A DNA stretch of 64,000 bases from Stenogyne calaminthoides (GCA_037126765.1 JBBCBC010000002.1:17267853-17331852), one strand, 5' to 3'; positions 1 to 11,267 are shown, numbered from the stretch's first letter. Numbers and translations are program-made. The notes: a model not told the origin generated them from the letters alone.

Positions 1-1480
1 AGATATTTGTCGATTTAAGCGATAGTCACGGAAGCTAGTTTGTACCGTGTGAATAACGGGTTTTTATCAAATCGATTCTCGTCGGTTTTCAATCGGTGAC
101 TAAGGCACATCAACTTTGATCAGATCAATTACTTGGTGTAGACTGATATTAACTCAGAATATGTATGCAGTTTAAGCTCTGTTGTGTGTAATAGTGTAAA
201 GCAATAAAGAACAAGTAAATGCACACAAGATTTTTAAAGTGGTTCAGACAATCGGTCCTACGTCCACTCTTCCCTATCACAAGGGGCACCAACTAAACCA
301 ACTTAACTGACTGGACTTAGTTTAATGTGTTAGTCCAACGCCCAACAGATGTTTATCGAGTTCACACTCAATCGATCCCAAAAATCAGAACTAGAATCCC
401 TAGTCTGAAATCTTGCAAAACAAACTTAACCTAACTTTTGAGTTTGGGTAAAGATTTGTTGTGGTTTCAACTGGAAATCTATCCTAGTGTTTATGTAGCC
501 AAATGCTAGAGGATAATATTTCTATGCTAAGAACAATGGGATGAACACTTAAGAATAATCTTCAAATTGTGTGTTCTTCGTGCGGAAATTCTGCTATAGT
601 TTTGAGCTTCTTGATAATTTCCGTCGTTCTCTCTCTCTCTTTCACTTTGAAGAGCAATCCCATTTTATAGACCACGAAATCAAATAGCCGTTGGAGAGCA
701 ATTTGAATTTCCGGCTATATTTGGTAGGTTTGTAGGATTTGATGTGACGTGCTTCCAATATCGGCGTGGCCGAAGGCATGATTAGCGCCGTTTGTCTCCG
801 CAGCGTCGAATCCCGCATTGTCAGCTCTTTTTTGTGCACGTGTTGCTCTCTCGTTGGCTTCACGAATACGACACTTCAGTATTTGTCTAATTGATGTTTG
901 ATATTCTTCTGTAGAATATTCGCATGGTCTGGTGTACCATTTTGGTTGACACCAGGTGTGAGCTGACCTGATCAGATAACTGATCAGCCTACCTGATAGA
1001 GTCTTCTGATGTAGATTGTCTTAGCACAATTTGCAGACTCGACTGATGTAGGTCTTCTGGTTTTCTGGAAGTCTTCTGATCTTCAGGTTACTCTGAGTCT
1101 CAGTGTCTTAAGTCATACTAGTCTTCAGGTTTCTTACTGAGTCTTCAGGTTTCTCTGAGTCTTCAGGTTTATCTGAGTCTTCAGGTTTCTCTGAGTCTCA
1201 GTGTCTTCAGTCTTCACCTGATCATCTGACTTCTTCTTTTCTTCTGACTTGTTTAGTCTTCTGATCATCTGACCTTATCTGGTCATCTGATAAAATTGAC
1301 CTGACCTATACATATTGAGTTCCCCCTCAATATGTGACCTATCTTTTACATCAGCTATCTATACATTTCAGGTGGTCATCTTAATCTGATTCTAAGTCAT
1401 CAGTCAGCTAACAGATCTGACTGGTCCTATTACAACCTGTTTTGGAACTTCCATCAAAACTAAACACAAATTTCCCAACA
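1..1480 (-). mobile_element. LTR of a B-type copia element, inserted in element A
   Basis: Read on the minus strand, this begins TGTTGGGAAATTTG at 1480 and matches the LTR at about 33950-35337 over most of its length. Shared blocks include the primer-like TTTTAATGTG/TTAGTCCAAC stretch, a hairpin around TTCCCCCTC near 1320, and a TATA box. Homology reaches the window's left edge, so the LTR end and the rest of the element lie outside. The right end abuts the RT/RNase H coding sequence of element A in the middle of a codon series, which marks it as a later insertion. Whether it is the 5' LTR of a full element or a solo LTR cannot be decided here. Confidence 0.8.
661..670 (-). promoter_or_regulatory. 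TATA box of the B-type LTR
   Basis: The minus strand reads CTATAAAATG. The sister LTR has CTATATATATG at the corresponding place. This fits the U3/R junction of an LTR transcribed leftwards. Confidence 0.6.
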
Positions 1481-1996
1481 AAAAAGATTCTGAAATATCT
1501 TAAAGGCATTGTGAATAGAGGATTATGGTATCCGGCTGATGATAACCTTGAATTAACTGGTTATTCAAATGTTGATTATGGAGGATGTAGAATTGACAGG
1601 AAGTCTACCACAGGAACTTGTCAATTTCTTGGAAGTAAACTGATATTGTGGTTTTCAAAGAAACAAATCTCAGTAGCAACCAGTACTACTGAAGCTGAAT
1701 ACATGGCTGCAGGAAGCTGTTGTGCACAAATTCTTTGGCTCAGGCAACAATTGAGGGATTATAAGATTATAGCCAATGAAGTACCTATATTTTGTGATAA
1801 TAATAGTGCAATTGCTATTACACAAAATCTTGTATTACACACCAGATGTAAGCATGTTGATATCATACATCACTTCATCAGAGATCATGTTGAAAAGAAA
1901 GACATCAGAATGGAGAAAATTTATCTTGATAAAGCAGAGTCGATATCTTTACTAAACCTTTGGTTTGAATCCATTTCTTCGGGAACTATCAATTGA
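1481..1996 (+). pseudogene. Copia RT/RNase H C-terminal part of element A
   Basis: The translation shows the copia RNase H region: YLKG followed by GYSN.DYGGC, KSTTGTCQFLG, the catalytic-region motif TSTTEAEYMAA, and the NNSAIAI and HIDI-like blocks ending in RDHVEKKDIRMEK. RNase H removes the RNA strand during reverse transcription in the particle. The upstream RT is cut off by the LTR insertion at 1480. Near 1920 the frame is lost: the usual end of the domain (DILTKPL) is present only in another frame. The nearest relatives here are 57000-57540 (element F) and 24060-24650 (element G). Confidence 0.88.
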
Positions 1997-2641
1997 ATTA
2001 GGTATGTTGAATCGGTGAATAAAGAAAATCTGAAAAATTGAAGGTTTTCAGATGCATGAAGTTTTCGTGTTTTTCTTGAAAAACTCGGGATAAAATTGAG
2101 AATCTTGAACATTGAGTCTTTTGAAACTTCGGTTATCACGAAGATCAAGACTTTCGATATTAATCGACATTTTATCAAGGCCAAAACTCAGTAAGACTGA
2201 TGGAGAAAATTAGTCTAAAGAAGTATTGACTCATGCAACACATTTATTGTTTAACTGAATCACAGTAATCATTGGCAATAAATGACAAAACACCTGAAGA
2301 AATAATTGGGCGGGACCTTTGAAATACACGAGGAAAGTCAATGGTCTGCAGGAGCTGTAATTAAATACACTGTTCATTAATCACCAATAGGGATAAATTG
2401 GCGGCTTAGTATTTGTGAAATCGTCCTTTCATATACCCATTTTAGTCGGTTTTTAATCTCAACCATCGATTTCTTCATCTACGCAATTTTCCATAAATCA
2501 AAATCCCATATCCATTGGAAAAATTTCTTTAAAAGCCCTATTCCAAAAAGCCTTCATCTTCACAAACACTCTACTTCGAAACTCTCGATTGCCCAGAAAT
2601 TTTCACCTATCTTAAAACCCTTCACCAGAAATTCTCCAAAA
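1997..2641 (+). other. Spacer between pol and ORF3 of element A
   Basis: No coding sequence is seen. The stretch is conserved in elements E, F and G. It holds a GGGCGGGA box at 2308-2315, a TTGGCGG box near 2398, and a TATA-like CATATACCC near 2430. A CT-rich, leader-like run then extends to the ATG of ORF3. It looks like a plant promoter and 5' leader, but no transcript evidence is available. Positions 2040-2170 differ from element F at almost every ACTG/CAGT site. Confidence 0.55.
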
Positions 2642-5600
2642 ATGACACTTTCTATATACGACAAACTCGCCATTTCTAATAAACCTTGGTACGAATATGT
2701 CGTTTCTCTAGAACGCTCGTCTAATGCAACTCACGAGGAGGAGGCGTTGCATATGATTCGTTTGGCAACGCTTACATGCCTGGTCGTGAATCAACCAGAG
2801 GCCGAATATGCGTAAAGAGGTAATTGAGTTTATCTCTAATATGCAGTTAGATGATGAGAAGTGCATAGAATCTCAGATTACAGTCTCGCATTTGGAGCAT
2901 GGTTCGAAATATGTGGATTTTGTTAGGGTATTATATATTATTCCTAAGAATCTAAATGCCATATATGATTTAAGTGATAGAGGTGAAGACCCTACGGTAT
3001 ACATGATGGGTAGGGAACAAGAATATTTGGATAAAATTACTGAGCATCCAGTAAAGTTTGAAGCTACTCTGAATAAGAGGCATTTGAAGCCTAAATATGG
3101 AGTATTGTTGGATATTGTAAGCAAATGCATCATGAGTAGATCTGGTAGTTTCAAACAGATAAGCACGCCTAAGTTAAGGCTAATGGCGGCTATTGAAGAT
3201 TCACCTTCCACGGCATTCAACTGGTTGCACTATTTGATCAAGGTGGTGAGTGATCAAGCCAAACAAATTCAGAAGGTGAATGGCTCTGTAGTTATCAAAG
3301 GAAAGATTCTACATGCAACCAAGATTGCATTTATCTTGGAAATGTGCAGAAAAGGGGAGGACATCTTTGCCGATTCCACTTCCTTTCCAAAGTCAAAAAT
3401 CATGTTCAAACCAACAAAGAAGACTTTGAGAGGAAAGAAAGAGAAAAACTCTGAGTCTCAGGAGGAGACTGCTGAAGAAGAAACTGATGAAGAAGCCAGA
3501 AAAGCTAGGGGGAAAGCCCTGATGCAAGTTAAAAGAGAGAAAGGAGAGAAACTGAAGAAGAAAGCACTGGCTCCTCAGAAGCGCAGAAGGATGAATCTAT
3601 TGCTGAGAAGGAGGCCAGTTAAACTGAAGAAACTCAACCTGAAGGCCAGCAAGGGTTGAAATCTCCACTTCAGGTTCTTGCTCAGGTTGTGACAAATGTG
3701 CAAGTGAAAGAAACTGAGGAACAGGTTTTCTCTGAGGTACTAGAAACTTCTCTGAGCTCAGATAAAATCTCTCAGGAAATCTTCAAGGGACCTCAGATCC
3801 CTACTGAAGAAGAACTGTTCAGACTCCAGATCAGTCTGAACCTCAGGAATTGTTGAACTTGGATGCGCTTCTGAATGAAACATTTATAAATCCATCAGCT
3901 CTAAAACTCATACACTTTGAATCTACTGCTTCTGAAAGCCCAAGATTGAAGAAGGGAGAAGCCGAAGAAACTGAATGGCGAAGCAAGGGGGAACGGTTAA
4001 TCTTAGACAGATACCCTGAGCTGAATGCCTATCCTGACCTTTAGGATATGTTCTTCAGGCTCAGAACCACAGTGTATATTCTGAATCAAATACTCCCGGA
4101 GATGCTGAACATTGCTTCATACAGAGGATAAGAGTGGTGGAATGCAGAGACAGCTGCCCTGACCAAATTCTCAGGTTTCAGAAAAACCAAGCTGAGAATG
4201 AAAGCTGTTGATTTTGATGAATTGGTGAAAAAGAAGCTAGTTGAAAAGAAAGCTACTGAAGGAGTTGATGCTTCCAGCTCCCATGATCAAAATAAAGATA
4301 AAGATAAGGATAAGGGAGGTGATGCAGAAAAGAAATCTAAGAAGGAGAAGGAACCTCAGATAGATACTGAGAAAGAGAAGGAAACTGAGAGTCAGATGGG
4401 GACAGATACTGATGTTGAACCGACTGATATCAGACAACCTCAGACTGAAGTTAGCATTCTTCATGTACCTTTTGGCACTGTTATACATTATGCCAAAGTT
4501 ACTAAAGTACCTAGCTTTAAATCTGATGTTTATGATATGCAGACTTAGGCTCAGTTGGAGCACCCAGCTCAGTTGGAAAATGTTGTACAAACTCCAGTGG
4601 TTGATTTCACACCAATCCTGGATGAGTTAAAGAAGATAGAGCCAAGGATGGAAGAGATACTGGTAGGTTAATCTCAAAAGCTTGAGAATCTAAGCTCTTC
4701 ATCAAGCATGCTGCAAACAATTCTCACAGACAAGATGACTCAGATGGAGTTAGTTCTGGCTGCTCAAAATCAGAAAATGGAGAACCTGAGTTCATCATCT
4801 GATACGCTTCAAACAACTCTATCAAGTAAATTAGCTACATTAGATGGAAAGATTGATGGAGTACATACAGAGCTTAATGCCAACATGAAGCAGATGTATC
4901 AAGAAAGATCTGCCTATCTTGAAGCCAAGCTGATTGAGAAGAATGATCTGATGATCAAAACAACTGTTGAGAAAATGGGCTCTCTGCTCATGACCAAGAT
5001 GACAGAGATGATGCATGATGTCTTCTCAAAACAGTTTGCTCCTCTTTCGGATGAGTTCTCAATGGCCAATAATTACATGAAAAGGCTAGAAGATGAGCAT
5101 AATCAGTTGGCAGGAGAAGTGCGCAGTATGCGTAAGGAGCAATACTATATAGATACTGCACTGACTCAACTACTCCCAAGGTATGGTGCCAAAAAGGGGG
5201 AAAGGCCTGGTGGCAAATTAAGTGAGTTGTTGGCACAAACCTTGGAGAGAAAGGCTCAAAAAGAAGCTGAAGGAAAGAAAATTGCTGATGTGTTAAGAGA
5301 AATTGAAGCCACTGAGAAACTAAAGTTCAAAGAAGCTGAGAAACCTATCTTCACTCAAACATCTGAGCAAACCGTTCATGAAGTAATTTCTGAGAAATTG
5401 AGTGATAGAAGGATGGTTGGAACAAGCAAGGCAGAAGAAGAACAAGCCAGACCAAAAAAGAGAAAAGCAGTTGCCTTTGTTGAAACTGAAAAGAAGAAAA
5501 GAGCAAAGATAGCTAAACCTACTCAGAGGAAGCTGATTATGGATTTTGAAAAATCAGATGAAGGACCAGAAAAGGAGAGGTACAGAAAAGACTCAGAAGT

Positions 5601-6009
5601 GGCCGCACATTGACAAGTGGATGCCTATACAGTTCAATGATGCATGGGAAGAGATCAAGAGAACCTTCTGGTTCTATTATGAGATACGAGAGAATGGAGG
5701 GAGCAACTTTCGAGATAAGAATGAAGCCTTTATTGAGTACTTACTGACATTCTATCCTAAGTACCTGCAAAGTTGGATCAACTTGGCAGATGAAGGAAAC
5801 ACTCAGATAGTAGCTCCTGGTCCATACATGTATCCAGCTCCTATGTTTGAGAATGGCTACGTAAATGAGGCAGCCATTTCTCAGGAAATATCCAGCTAGG
5901 CCTAACAGGAAACAACCCTGAAATCATCAAGACAAGAGATGAACTGAAGAAGAGATACTACGGGATGTTCAACCTGGAAGTGCCAGAGGATGAAGTGGAA
6001 GAAGACTGA
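2642..6009 (+). pseudogene. ORF3 of element A (third ORF, function unknown), broken
   Basis: The start is ATG at 2642 (MTLSIYDKLAIS), shared with the other copies, and the end is at the common EED stop at 6009. In order it contains a conserved N-terminal domain of about 230 residues, a Lys-rich linker, a middle domain (DRYPELNAYPDL), a long coiled-coil region (about 4700-5330) and a C-terminal domain (KWMPIQFNDAWEEIKRTFW). A frameshift occurs at about 2812 (EYA then stop) and others near 3600-3850. Stops lie at about 4042, 4130, 4546 and 4670. A deletion near 5578 removes about 65 residues, and a smaller one lies near 5890. No signal peptide or strongly hydrophobic membrane segment is seen. 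I do not recognise the family. Confidence 0.8.
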
Positions 6010-6092
6010 AGACTTTGTACTTCTTTTTTTTTTTTTTTCATTGTAATTTGTAACTCTTATCCTACATCAATGAAAATTTTATCTTTATGCTC

Positions 6093-6115
6093 AAAGATAA
6101 TATCTCATTATCTTT
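6093..6115 (+). other. Conserved 3' hairpin of element A
   Basis: AAAGATAAT, a five-base loop, then ATTATCTTT. The same palindrome lies between the ORF3 stop and the purine tract in E (46904-46926) and G (19797-19819), and with a damaged right arm in F (about 61823-61845). Confidence 0.55.
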
Positions 6116-6246
6116 TTACATGTCTTGATATGCCAGATTGTTAAAAAACTTGATTGGAGAAATTCCATTTTGGTTGTAATAGATAAACTGAAACCTGAGG
6201 ATAGGTTAGGTTTTATTAAATGTAACAAGATGGTTTTGGCATCATC

Positions 6247-6260
6247 AAAAAAGGGGAAAT
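6247..6260 (+). other. Polypurine tract of element A
   Basis: AAAAAAGGGGAAAT lies directly before the TGTTGGGAG start of the 3' LTR. It is the expected plus-strand primer of reverse transcription and is shared by E, F and G. Confidence 0.85.
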
Positions 6261-7141
6261 TGTTGGGAGATGAATTTAATAAAGAAGTTTTGATTAGATC
6301 CCAAAAAAACCCGAGTATGACATGTTAGGGATAATCTTGATAGATCGAGTCGGGTTTTGAAGATAGATTGTTTAGGAAGTTATCTGCACCATGTATAGTC
6401 AGCAGATATATATCAGGTTAGTTTTTGAAGACACTGAAGACTCAGTAAGTTGTTGAAGACATCAAGACTTCGATATGTCACTTTGAAGACATCAAGACTC
6501 AAGAAAGTAACTAAAGACATTGAACTCAAGAAATGGCGAATACATCAAGACTCAAATGTGTCATCAAGACTCATTATGTCATCAAGACATTAAAGACATA
6601 AAGATGTCATGAAGATATCAAGACTCGAGAAGATATGAAGACCCGGTAGTTCTTGAAGACTTCGAAGAAGATCTTGAAAACTCAAAAGATAACTTTGAAT
6701 GTTCGGAGGAACTGAATATAATCTATCTGAAGACTACGAAAACTGAGAAAAAAGCAAATATTCAGAAAAGTAGATATTTCCCAAAACATTCATATGCAGA
6801 CAAAAGGAACTAAGTCTAAGTGTTGTTTAAGGTTGTCTCATTCAGAGAGATTGACCAAAAAGAGCCGTTTTGTTTGTCTACATTCACTGAAGACAAGAAC
6901 CAATCAGAGGAAGACAACACTGTACTTTTTCGACCGAAAGCGACGGGACCTGAATCATGTCAATAGTACTAAGTTCGCATCGCAAAAATTGGTGATTGGC
7001 TACATGACTGCATATTTCCTAAAACATGCAAGGGAGTGTTCAAACCCTAAATATAGTCGTTCATCAAACACCGTAAGAGGAAACTCATGAAGCTATCTCC
7101 TCCAACGGATAGTTTTCAAAGAGTAACCTTGGTGAAGTTGC

Positions 7142-7150
7142 CTATAAATA
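7142..7150 (+). promoter_or_regulatory. TATA box of the element A LTR
   Basis: CTATAAATA followed by CCAGTGACC. The same box is at 48096, 52587 and 62803, and on the minus strand at 18729-18737. Confidence 0.7.
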
Positions 7151-8162
7151 CCAGTGACCCTTTACATTGAGAGGTTATGGGAAATTTCAAAGCAACTCAA
7201 GAGCTCATTCGTATTATTGCAAATTGAAGCACTCAAAAATCCCTAGAATTTCCCAAGTGTTTCACATTGGAGAGAGCTCACTATTCTAAGCCTAGAGTAA
7301 TAGATATATCCAAAGCTTAGAAGAGATATCCTAGCCTTTGCATTAGTTCTTATTGTAAAGGATATCTCACCCTAGTTGGAAACCAACCCAAAACCCAAAC
7401 CCTTTGTTAAGGTAGTTTGTGTGTGTTTTGTTGGTGAGTTAGAGTTGTAAAGAGTTAGTAAGCTCTGGTGAGTTAGCGAGAAAACTCTAGAGAAGAAGTT
7501 AGTAAGCTACTTGTGGTAGTCGAACACTTGTGTGTGTTTGAGTTAGTAAGGCTGCGTTGAGTCGACCCATAAAACTCAAGGTAGAAAAGTGAGTAAGCTA
7601 CGGTGAGTTAGCTGTAAAGCTTTTTAGGAAGTGGTTAGGAATTTCTCTCGAAGATCGAGAGAGTGGATGTAGGAGCTTGAGTCTCGAACCACTATAATTC
7701 TTTGTGTTGTTTTGCTTTACGTACTACATTATTATCTGTTGCATGTTTTTCTTTGAAAGCATAGTTCATCGATATTGATTGGAACCAATCCAATTGAACT
7801 TGAATCAAATTGATCACGGCCTTAATCCTTTGTTTTTATTGAAGGGGAGATTTTTGACAAAAGCTAAAAGCAGTATAAACTTAGGGCCAACCATTCCAAG
7901 ACACTTGAGTAAATTTAGAAACAGATAGTTACCAAACCGAACTAACTCTCTCGAGGGTTCAAGAAGATAATTATCGATCCAGCGCCTCGAGGATCTCGAT
8001 AAACTCAGGCTCAGTTGGGCTAATCTGAAGCTTCTGAAAGCAGCTCAAGATCATTGTCTCAGTAGACTTTAACTCAGGGCAATCCGTGCTTCTCAGGGCA
8101 AAATCATCAGGATAACCTGATCCATCTGACCTCAGTAAAAGAAAAGTTTTAAAAATCACTGA

Positions 8163-8190
8163 ACACGTGTATTCCCCCCCATACATGTGT
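8163..8190 (+). repeat. LTR-end hairpin with ACACGTGT arms
   Basis: ACACGTGTAT, a C-run loop, then ATACATGTGT (one arm base changed). It lies 26 bp before the LTR end, and the equivalent hairpin is present in every SIRE-like LTR here. Each arm contains a CACGTG G-box core. Confidence 0.65.
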
Positions 8191-8216
8191 GAGATTCGTT
8201 AGCACCGGGACCAACA

Positions 8217-9305
8217 ATAAGTATATTGGGGTGCTTTTGTTTTACTTTCTTGTGTGAGATATTGATTTATATTAAATATATGAGGCACATTTGCGTGAGA
8301 CTGTCTCACGGTGAGATGATGTGCAATTTGGGCATTGACGCTTTAACACTTTGGGAGAGGTGGGTGTTGATTGGGCTAAGTTGTACTCCGTCTCATACGA
8401 GCTTTTGTCTAAATTTATATTCTACTCACTTATTCATTAAATTTATTTCTACAAGTTTTTTTCTTTTTGACTAATTGATTATTTTTTATTGTTTGACATG
8501 TTACAAGAACGTCTTTCGTTTTACGCGTGAACACTTCATACATTTGATCTTGGATTTACGGACTACCAAGGTGGTGTTTCTATAAAATCGAAAGGATCAT
8601 TTCTTCTTCTTTTTTTTATCAAAAGTTATTTCGCACAGCTTTTGAAATAATTTGATTCCAGAAGTTAGTTAGTTAAATTTGGAAACATACCCAAAATGAA
8701 GGATGCGCCTATTGTTGCTTAATTTGTTTTGTGAACATTATGTCCAATACTAATGATCTTCTAAGGTCAGGAATGACTTCATCCTCCCTAACATTAGGAA
8801 ATCATTTGATTATTATTTGGTCAACGATCTAAAGTGTAATTTGATTTTTAGATGATTGCACTTTGCACTAGTGTGTTTGCTCTGTGCATATTGCAATCGC
8901 ACTACATCCCCCAACTAATAAATTAAATTAATAATTATAAAATTATAAAAATATCCTTCTCATTTAAAATAATTAAAAAGATAAATTATAAAATTACATA
9001 CATATCCTATTAATATTTTATTATTTAAATATTTTTTTTTAGAAAATCAAAAGTATAAAAATTGTAATTTTTTAAAAATATTATAATGACATTTTAGTAA
9101 TTTTATATATATTTATTTAAAAAATTAATAATTTGTTCATGGCGAAGTTATATCATCCAGAGCGAAGTTAGATAATATGTCAATATTTTATTGGTTTCCT
9201 AACGTCAGGAAGGGCGAACATCTTTCATGACGGTAGAAAAGCCCCCAAGATTATGCATTTAAGTTCTAAGTATTCAAAGTCCCCCCCAATTAGATTTATG
9301 TTATT
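8217..9305. other. AT-rich spacer, no gene seen
   Basis: No convincing coding region. Around 8300-8330 is GTGAGACTGTCTCACGGTGAGATG, an inverted repeat related to the GTCTCATGGTGAGATG blocks at 9432 and 9840. Around 8385-8470 is CTCCGTCTCATACGAG with a T-rich tail, which resembles plant Stowaway-type MITE sequence, though I could not define both ends. The 82-codon open frame at 8226-8474 has no supporting feature. Confidence 0.5.
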
Positions 9306-9870
9306 TTCCATTGACTTTGTCTTTGGTGTTATTGAAGTCGGGTCTTGTCTTGTGATGAAAATAAAATTTGAGAATAATATTTTTTAACATTTTGAAAGGG
9401 ATGAATATTAATTTGTACTAGTTTATAAACCGTCTCATGGTGAGATGGTTTTACATAAATTTTTCTCTGAAGTCCATCGACTTTGTGTTGCTGTTATTTA
9501 GTAGGTCTTATGCGAGACAAAATTAAATATGAGAATAATTTTTTTGGCCAGGTCTTGTATGCACCCGGGTGCACCGTGCATTCATAGTGCATTTTAGAAG
9601 TGTGCAACTTGTTATGCTGAAAAGTGCAACTTATTTACACAAAAAAATGCAACTATTAATATAAGAACATAGTTGCATGCCTCTGTTTGAAATAGTTGCA
9701 CGTTTATGTTTTGTATAGTTGCACGCTTCTAAAATGAGTGCAAGGTGCACCCGGGTGCACATGAGACCCACTCAAAAAAAATTTAACACTTTGAAAGAGA
9801 TGAATTATGAATATTAATTTGTATTAATTTATAAATCGTCTCATGATGAGATAGTTTTACACAAGTTTTT
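9306..9870. repeat. Direct duplication, second copy carrying a MITE
   Basis: Copy 1 runs from about 9306 to 9468 and copy 2 from about 9472 to 9870. Both run CCAT.GACTTTGT, GGTCTTGT/GGTCTTAT, GAGAATAAT, TTTAACA.TTTGAAAG, ATTAATTTGTA and GTCTCATG.TGAGAT. Copy 2 is longer because the 9551-9768 element sits in its middle. Confidence 0.65.
9551..9768. mobile_element. MITE with long terminal inverted repeats
   Basis: The left end reads GGTCTTGTATGCACCCGGGTGCACC. The reverse complement of the right end reads GGTCTCATGTGCACCCGGGTGCACC, and similarity continues inward through TTTTAGAAG.GTGCAAC for about 55 bp. The length is about 218 bp with no coding capacity, and the inside repeats GTGCAACT/AGTTGCAC. 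A clean target duplication is not visible, so the superfamily is undecided. Comparing the two copies of the surrounding duplication shows it is an insertion. Confidence 0.75.
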
Positions 9871-11267
9871 GTCTAAAGTAAAATTAGTATATCTTGCAAT
9901 GTGATATAATATGATTACGATGTGGGTATATAAAATGAGCATTTAATATGATTGCAATGTGAGAGAGACCTCGTCCCCTTGTAATGGTAATCATGTTTGT
10001 TTTTAATACTCCATCTATTCATCAAATTTATTTTCACTTGTTTTATTCGTTCGTCTACTAAATTTATTCTCATACCCTTTATGGAAAGGAAACAAATATT
10101 TTATCTTTATACTCCAACCATCACTTAATTACTTCAATTGTCATTATACTTTATTGATAGTCAAATTATTGAGATATATTTGTTTAATGTGGCTTAAGAT
10201 TTTGGTTAACTAATAAGTAATAAATGTGTATGCAAGGCAATAAATGTAGATGATTGATCATAAATGAAGAACACAAATATTGTTCTTCAATAAATGCTCT
10301 AAATTGAATTTAAGAGAGCTTTGGTACGTAAGTTTCAGATGCTTTATTATGGCTAGTACATTTTGAAAGAGTGAATCTCACTCTCTAGCTAGCTACAGTT
10401 AGGTTATTAAATGCATAGATTTTATCCATTTAAGGCATATGATACTACATTGTACATTATACCCTAGCTGCCAAATTTTATGCCGGATCTCGCGAGAGCT
10501 CGGCCTTCATATTGGTGACACCTGGACAAACCTCGGGATTATCGCCTGATGCCTCTGATCATTCCCTCAAATGGGTACTTGAAACTGTCACTTCGCCATT
10601 TACACTGATATCTTCCCCCTTTAGGGAAGATATCCTGCCCTGATCTTCTGTCTCCATACTTCGTCGTATTTAATCCTCATTCTCTTAACTTCCGACCTTG
10701 TTCTTACACAACTTACCTCGGGAAATATCAAGCTTGATCGCCTAAAGTTGAGATTGAGTTTGACCTTGTGGCGAGCTCGGCGAATTGCGTTGTTAGATGA
10801 TGAAAAAGTAGGTCACTCCCAAGGTGGGGCCCATCAACTATTTTTACCTCGAACAACAATTGCCCCTAGGTCACGTATTTTGTGTTAGCCTAAGTATATG
10901 AGCTACCTCTTGAATACTACATTTGATGATGATGGGAATCTTCCTCGAGACGCTTCAGAGTTGTCCCTCGAACTTCGCACTAGGTAGTCGTTGTCGTCGG
11001 CCTCGTCTGTCGCACCCTATGTTGTAGACAATGATGGCACGGTGACTAACACACGCGAGATGCAAAAAGACGCATCTGAGATTACGCGACCCCCACGATC
11101 TCACACGCCTCTTTCTTTGCCTTTATAAATAGGGGTTTCAACCCCGACTTCATTTTTTTCTTTCACTTTTCTTCTGCAAAATTTGAGCGATCCGGTGAAT
11201 CCCTATGCAAAATTTTTGGCAACTTTCTTGACACCATTACTGTGAATCTCTTTTTGTGGTTCTCTAA
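9871..11267. other. Non-coding spacer, possibly a decayed LTR
   Basis: No coding region is supported. The part up to 10200 is AT-rich and includes a CTCCATCTATTCATC stretch like MITE ends. From about 10470 the composition changes: TCTCGCGAGA, ACCTCGGG, CCCCCACG and other GC-rich words lead to a TATA box and a pyrimidine-rich stretch. This arrangement resembles the promoter part of a Ty3-type LTR or a host promoter. I cannot choose between them. Confidence 0.4.
11122..11132 (+). promoter_or_regulatory. TATA-box-like site
   Basis: TTTATAAATAG is followed by GGGTTTCAACCCC and a TTTCTTTCACTTTTC run. It is well formed for a plant promoter, but no coding region follows before the CACTA terminus at 11268. 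Confidence 0.45.

Larger units (their letters stand above)
1481..8216 (+). mobile_element. Element A: 3' part of a SIRE-like Ty1/copia retrotransposon
   Basis: In order, A contains the end of RT/RNase H, a non-coding spacer, the third ORF, a 3' untranslated stretch with a hairpin, a purine tract and a complete 3' LTR. The same order is found in elements E, F and G. The 5' half lies left of the window, beyond the inserted B-type LTR. The sequence following the 3' LTR is ATAAG, which should be the target duplication, but its partner is not visible. All coding parts carry frameshifts or stops, so A is dead. Confidence 0.9.
6261..8216 (+). repeat. 3' LTR of element A
   Basis: It starts TGTTGGGAGATG and ends ACCGGGACCAACA, as do the LTRs of E, F and G. 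The length is 1,956 bp. U3 carries a run of GAAGAC/TCAAGAC-type short repeats (about 6420-6660). The TATA box CTATAAATA is at 7142-7150, and tandem variants of GTTAGTAAGCTAC lie near 7460-7620. A CACGTG hairpin sits close to the end (8163-8190). Positions 6340-6700 carry few ACTG motifs compared with the LTRs of F. Confidence 0.92.

Noticed and set aside
6020..6040. T-run after ORF3 of A as a transcription terminator
   Set aside because: A T-run of this type has no terminator meaning for RNA polymerase II, and it is absent at the same place in G and F.
6794..7090. 98-codon open frame in the A LTR (MQTKGTKSKCCLRLSHSERL), also partly open at 18899-19087
   Set aside because: It recurs only because the LTR recurs. 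It lies in U3 upstream of the TATA box, it is closed in other LTR copies, and codon phase is not kept between copies.
8226..8474. 82-codon open frame after element A
   Set aside because: It lies in AT-rich, MITE-like sequence, with no conserved motif and no neighbour supporting it.
9420..9460. GTCTCATGGTGAGATG as a regulatory operator-like palindrome
   Set aside because: The same word occurs in several decayed repeat copies nearby (8300, 9430, 9840), so a transposon origin explains it better.
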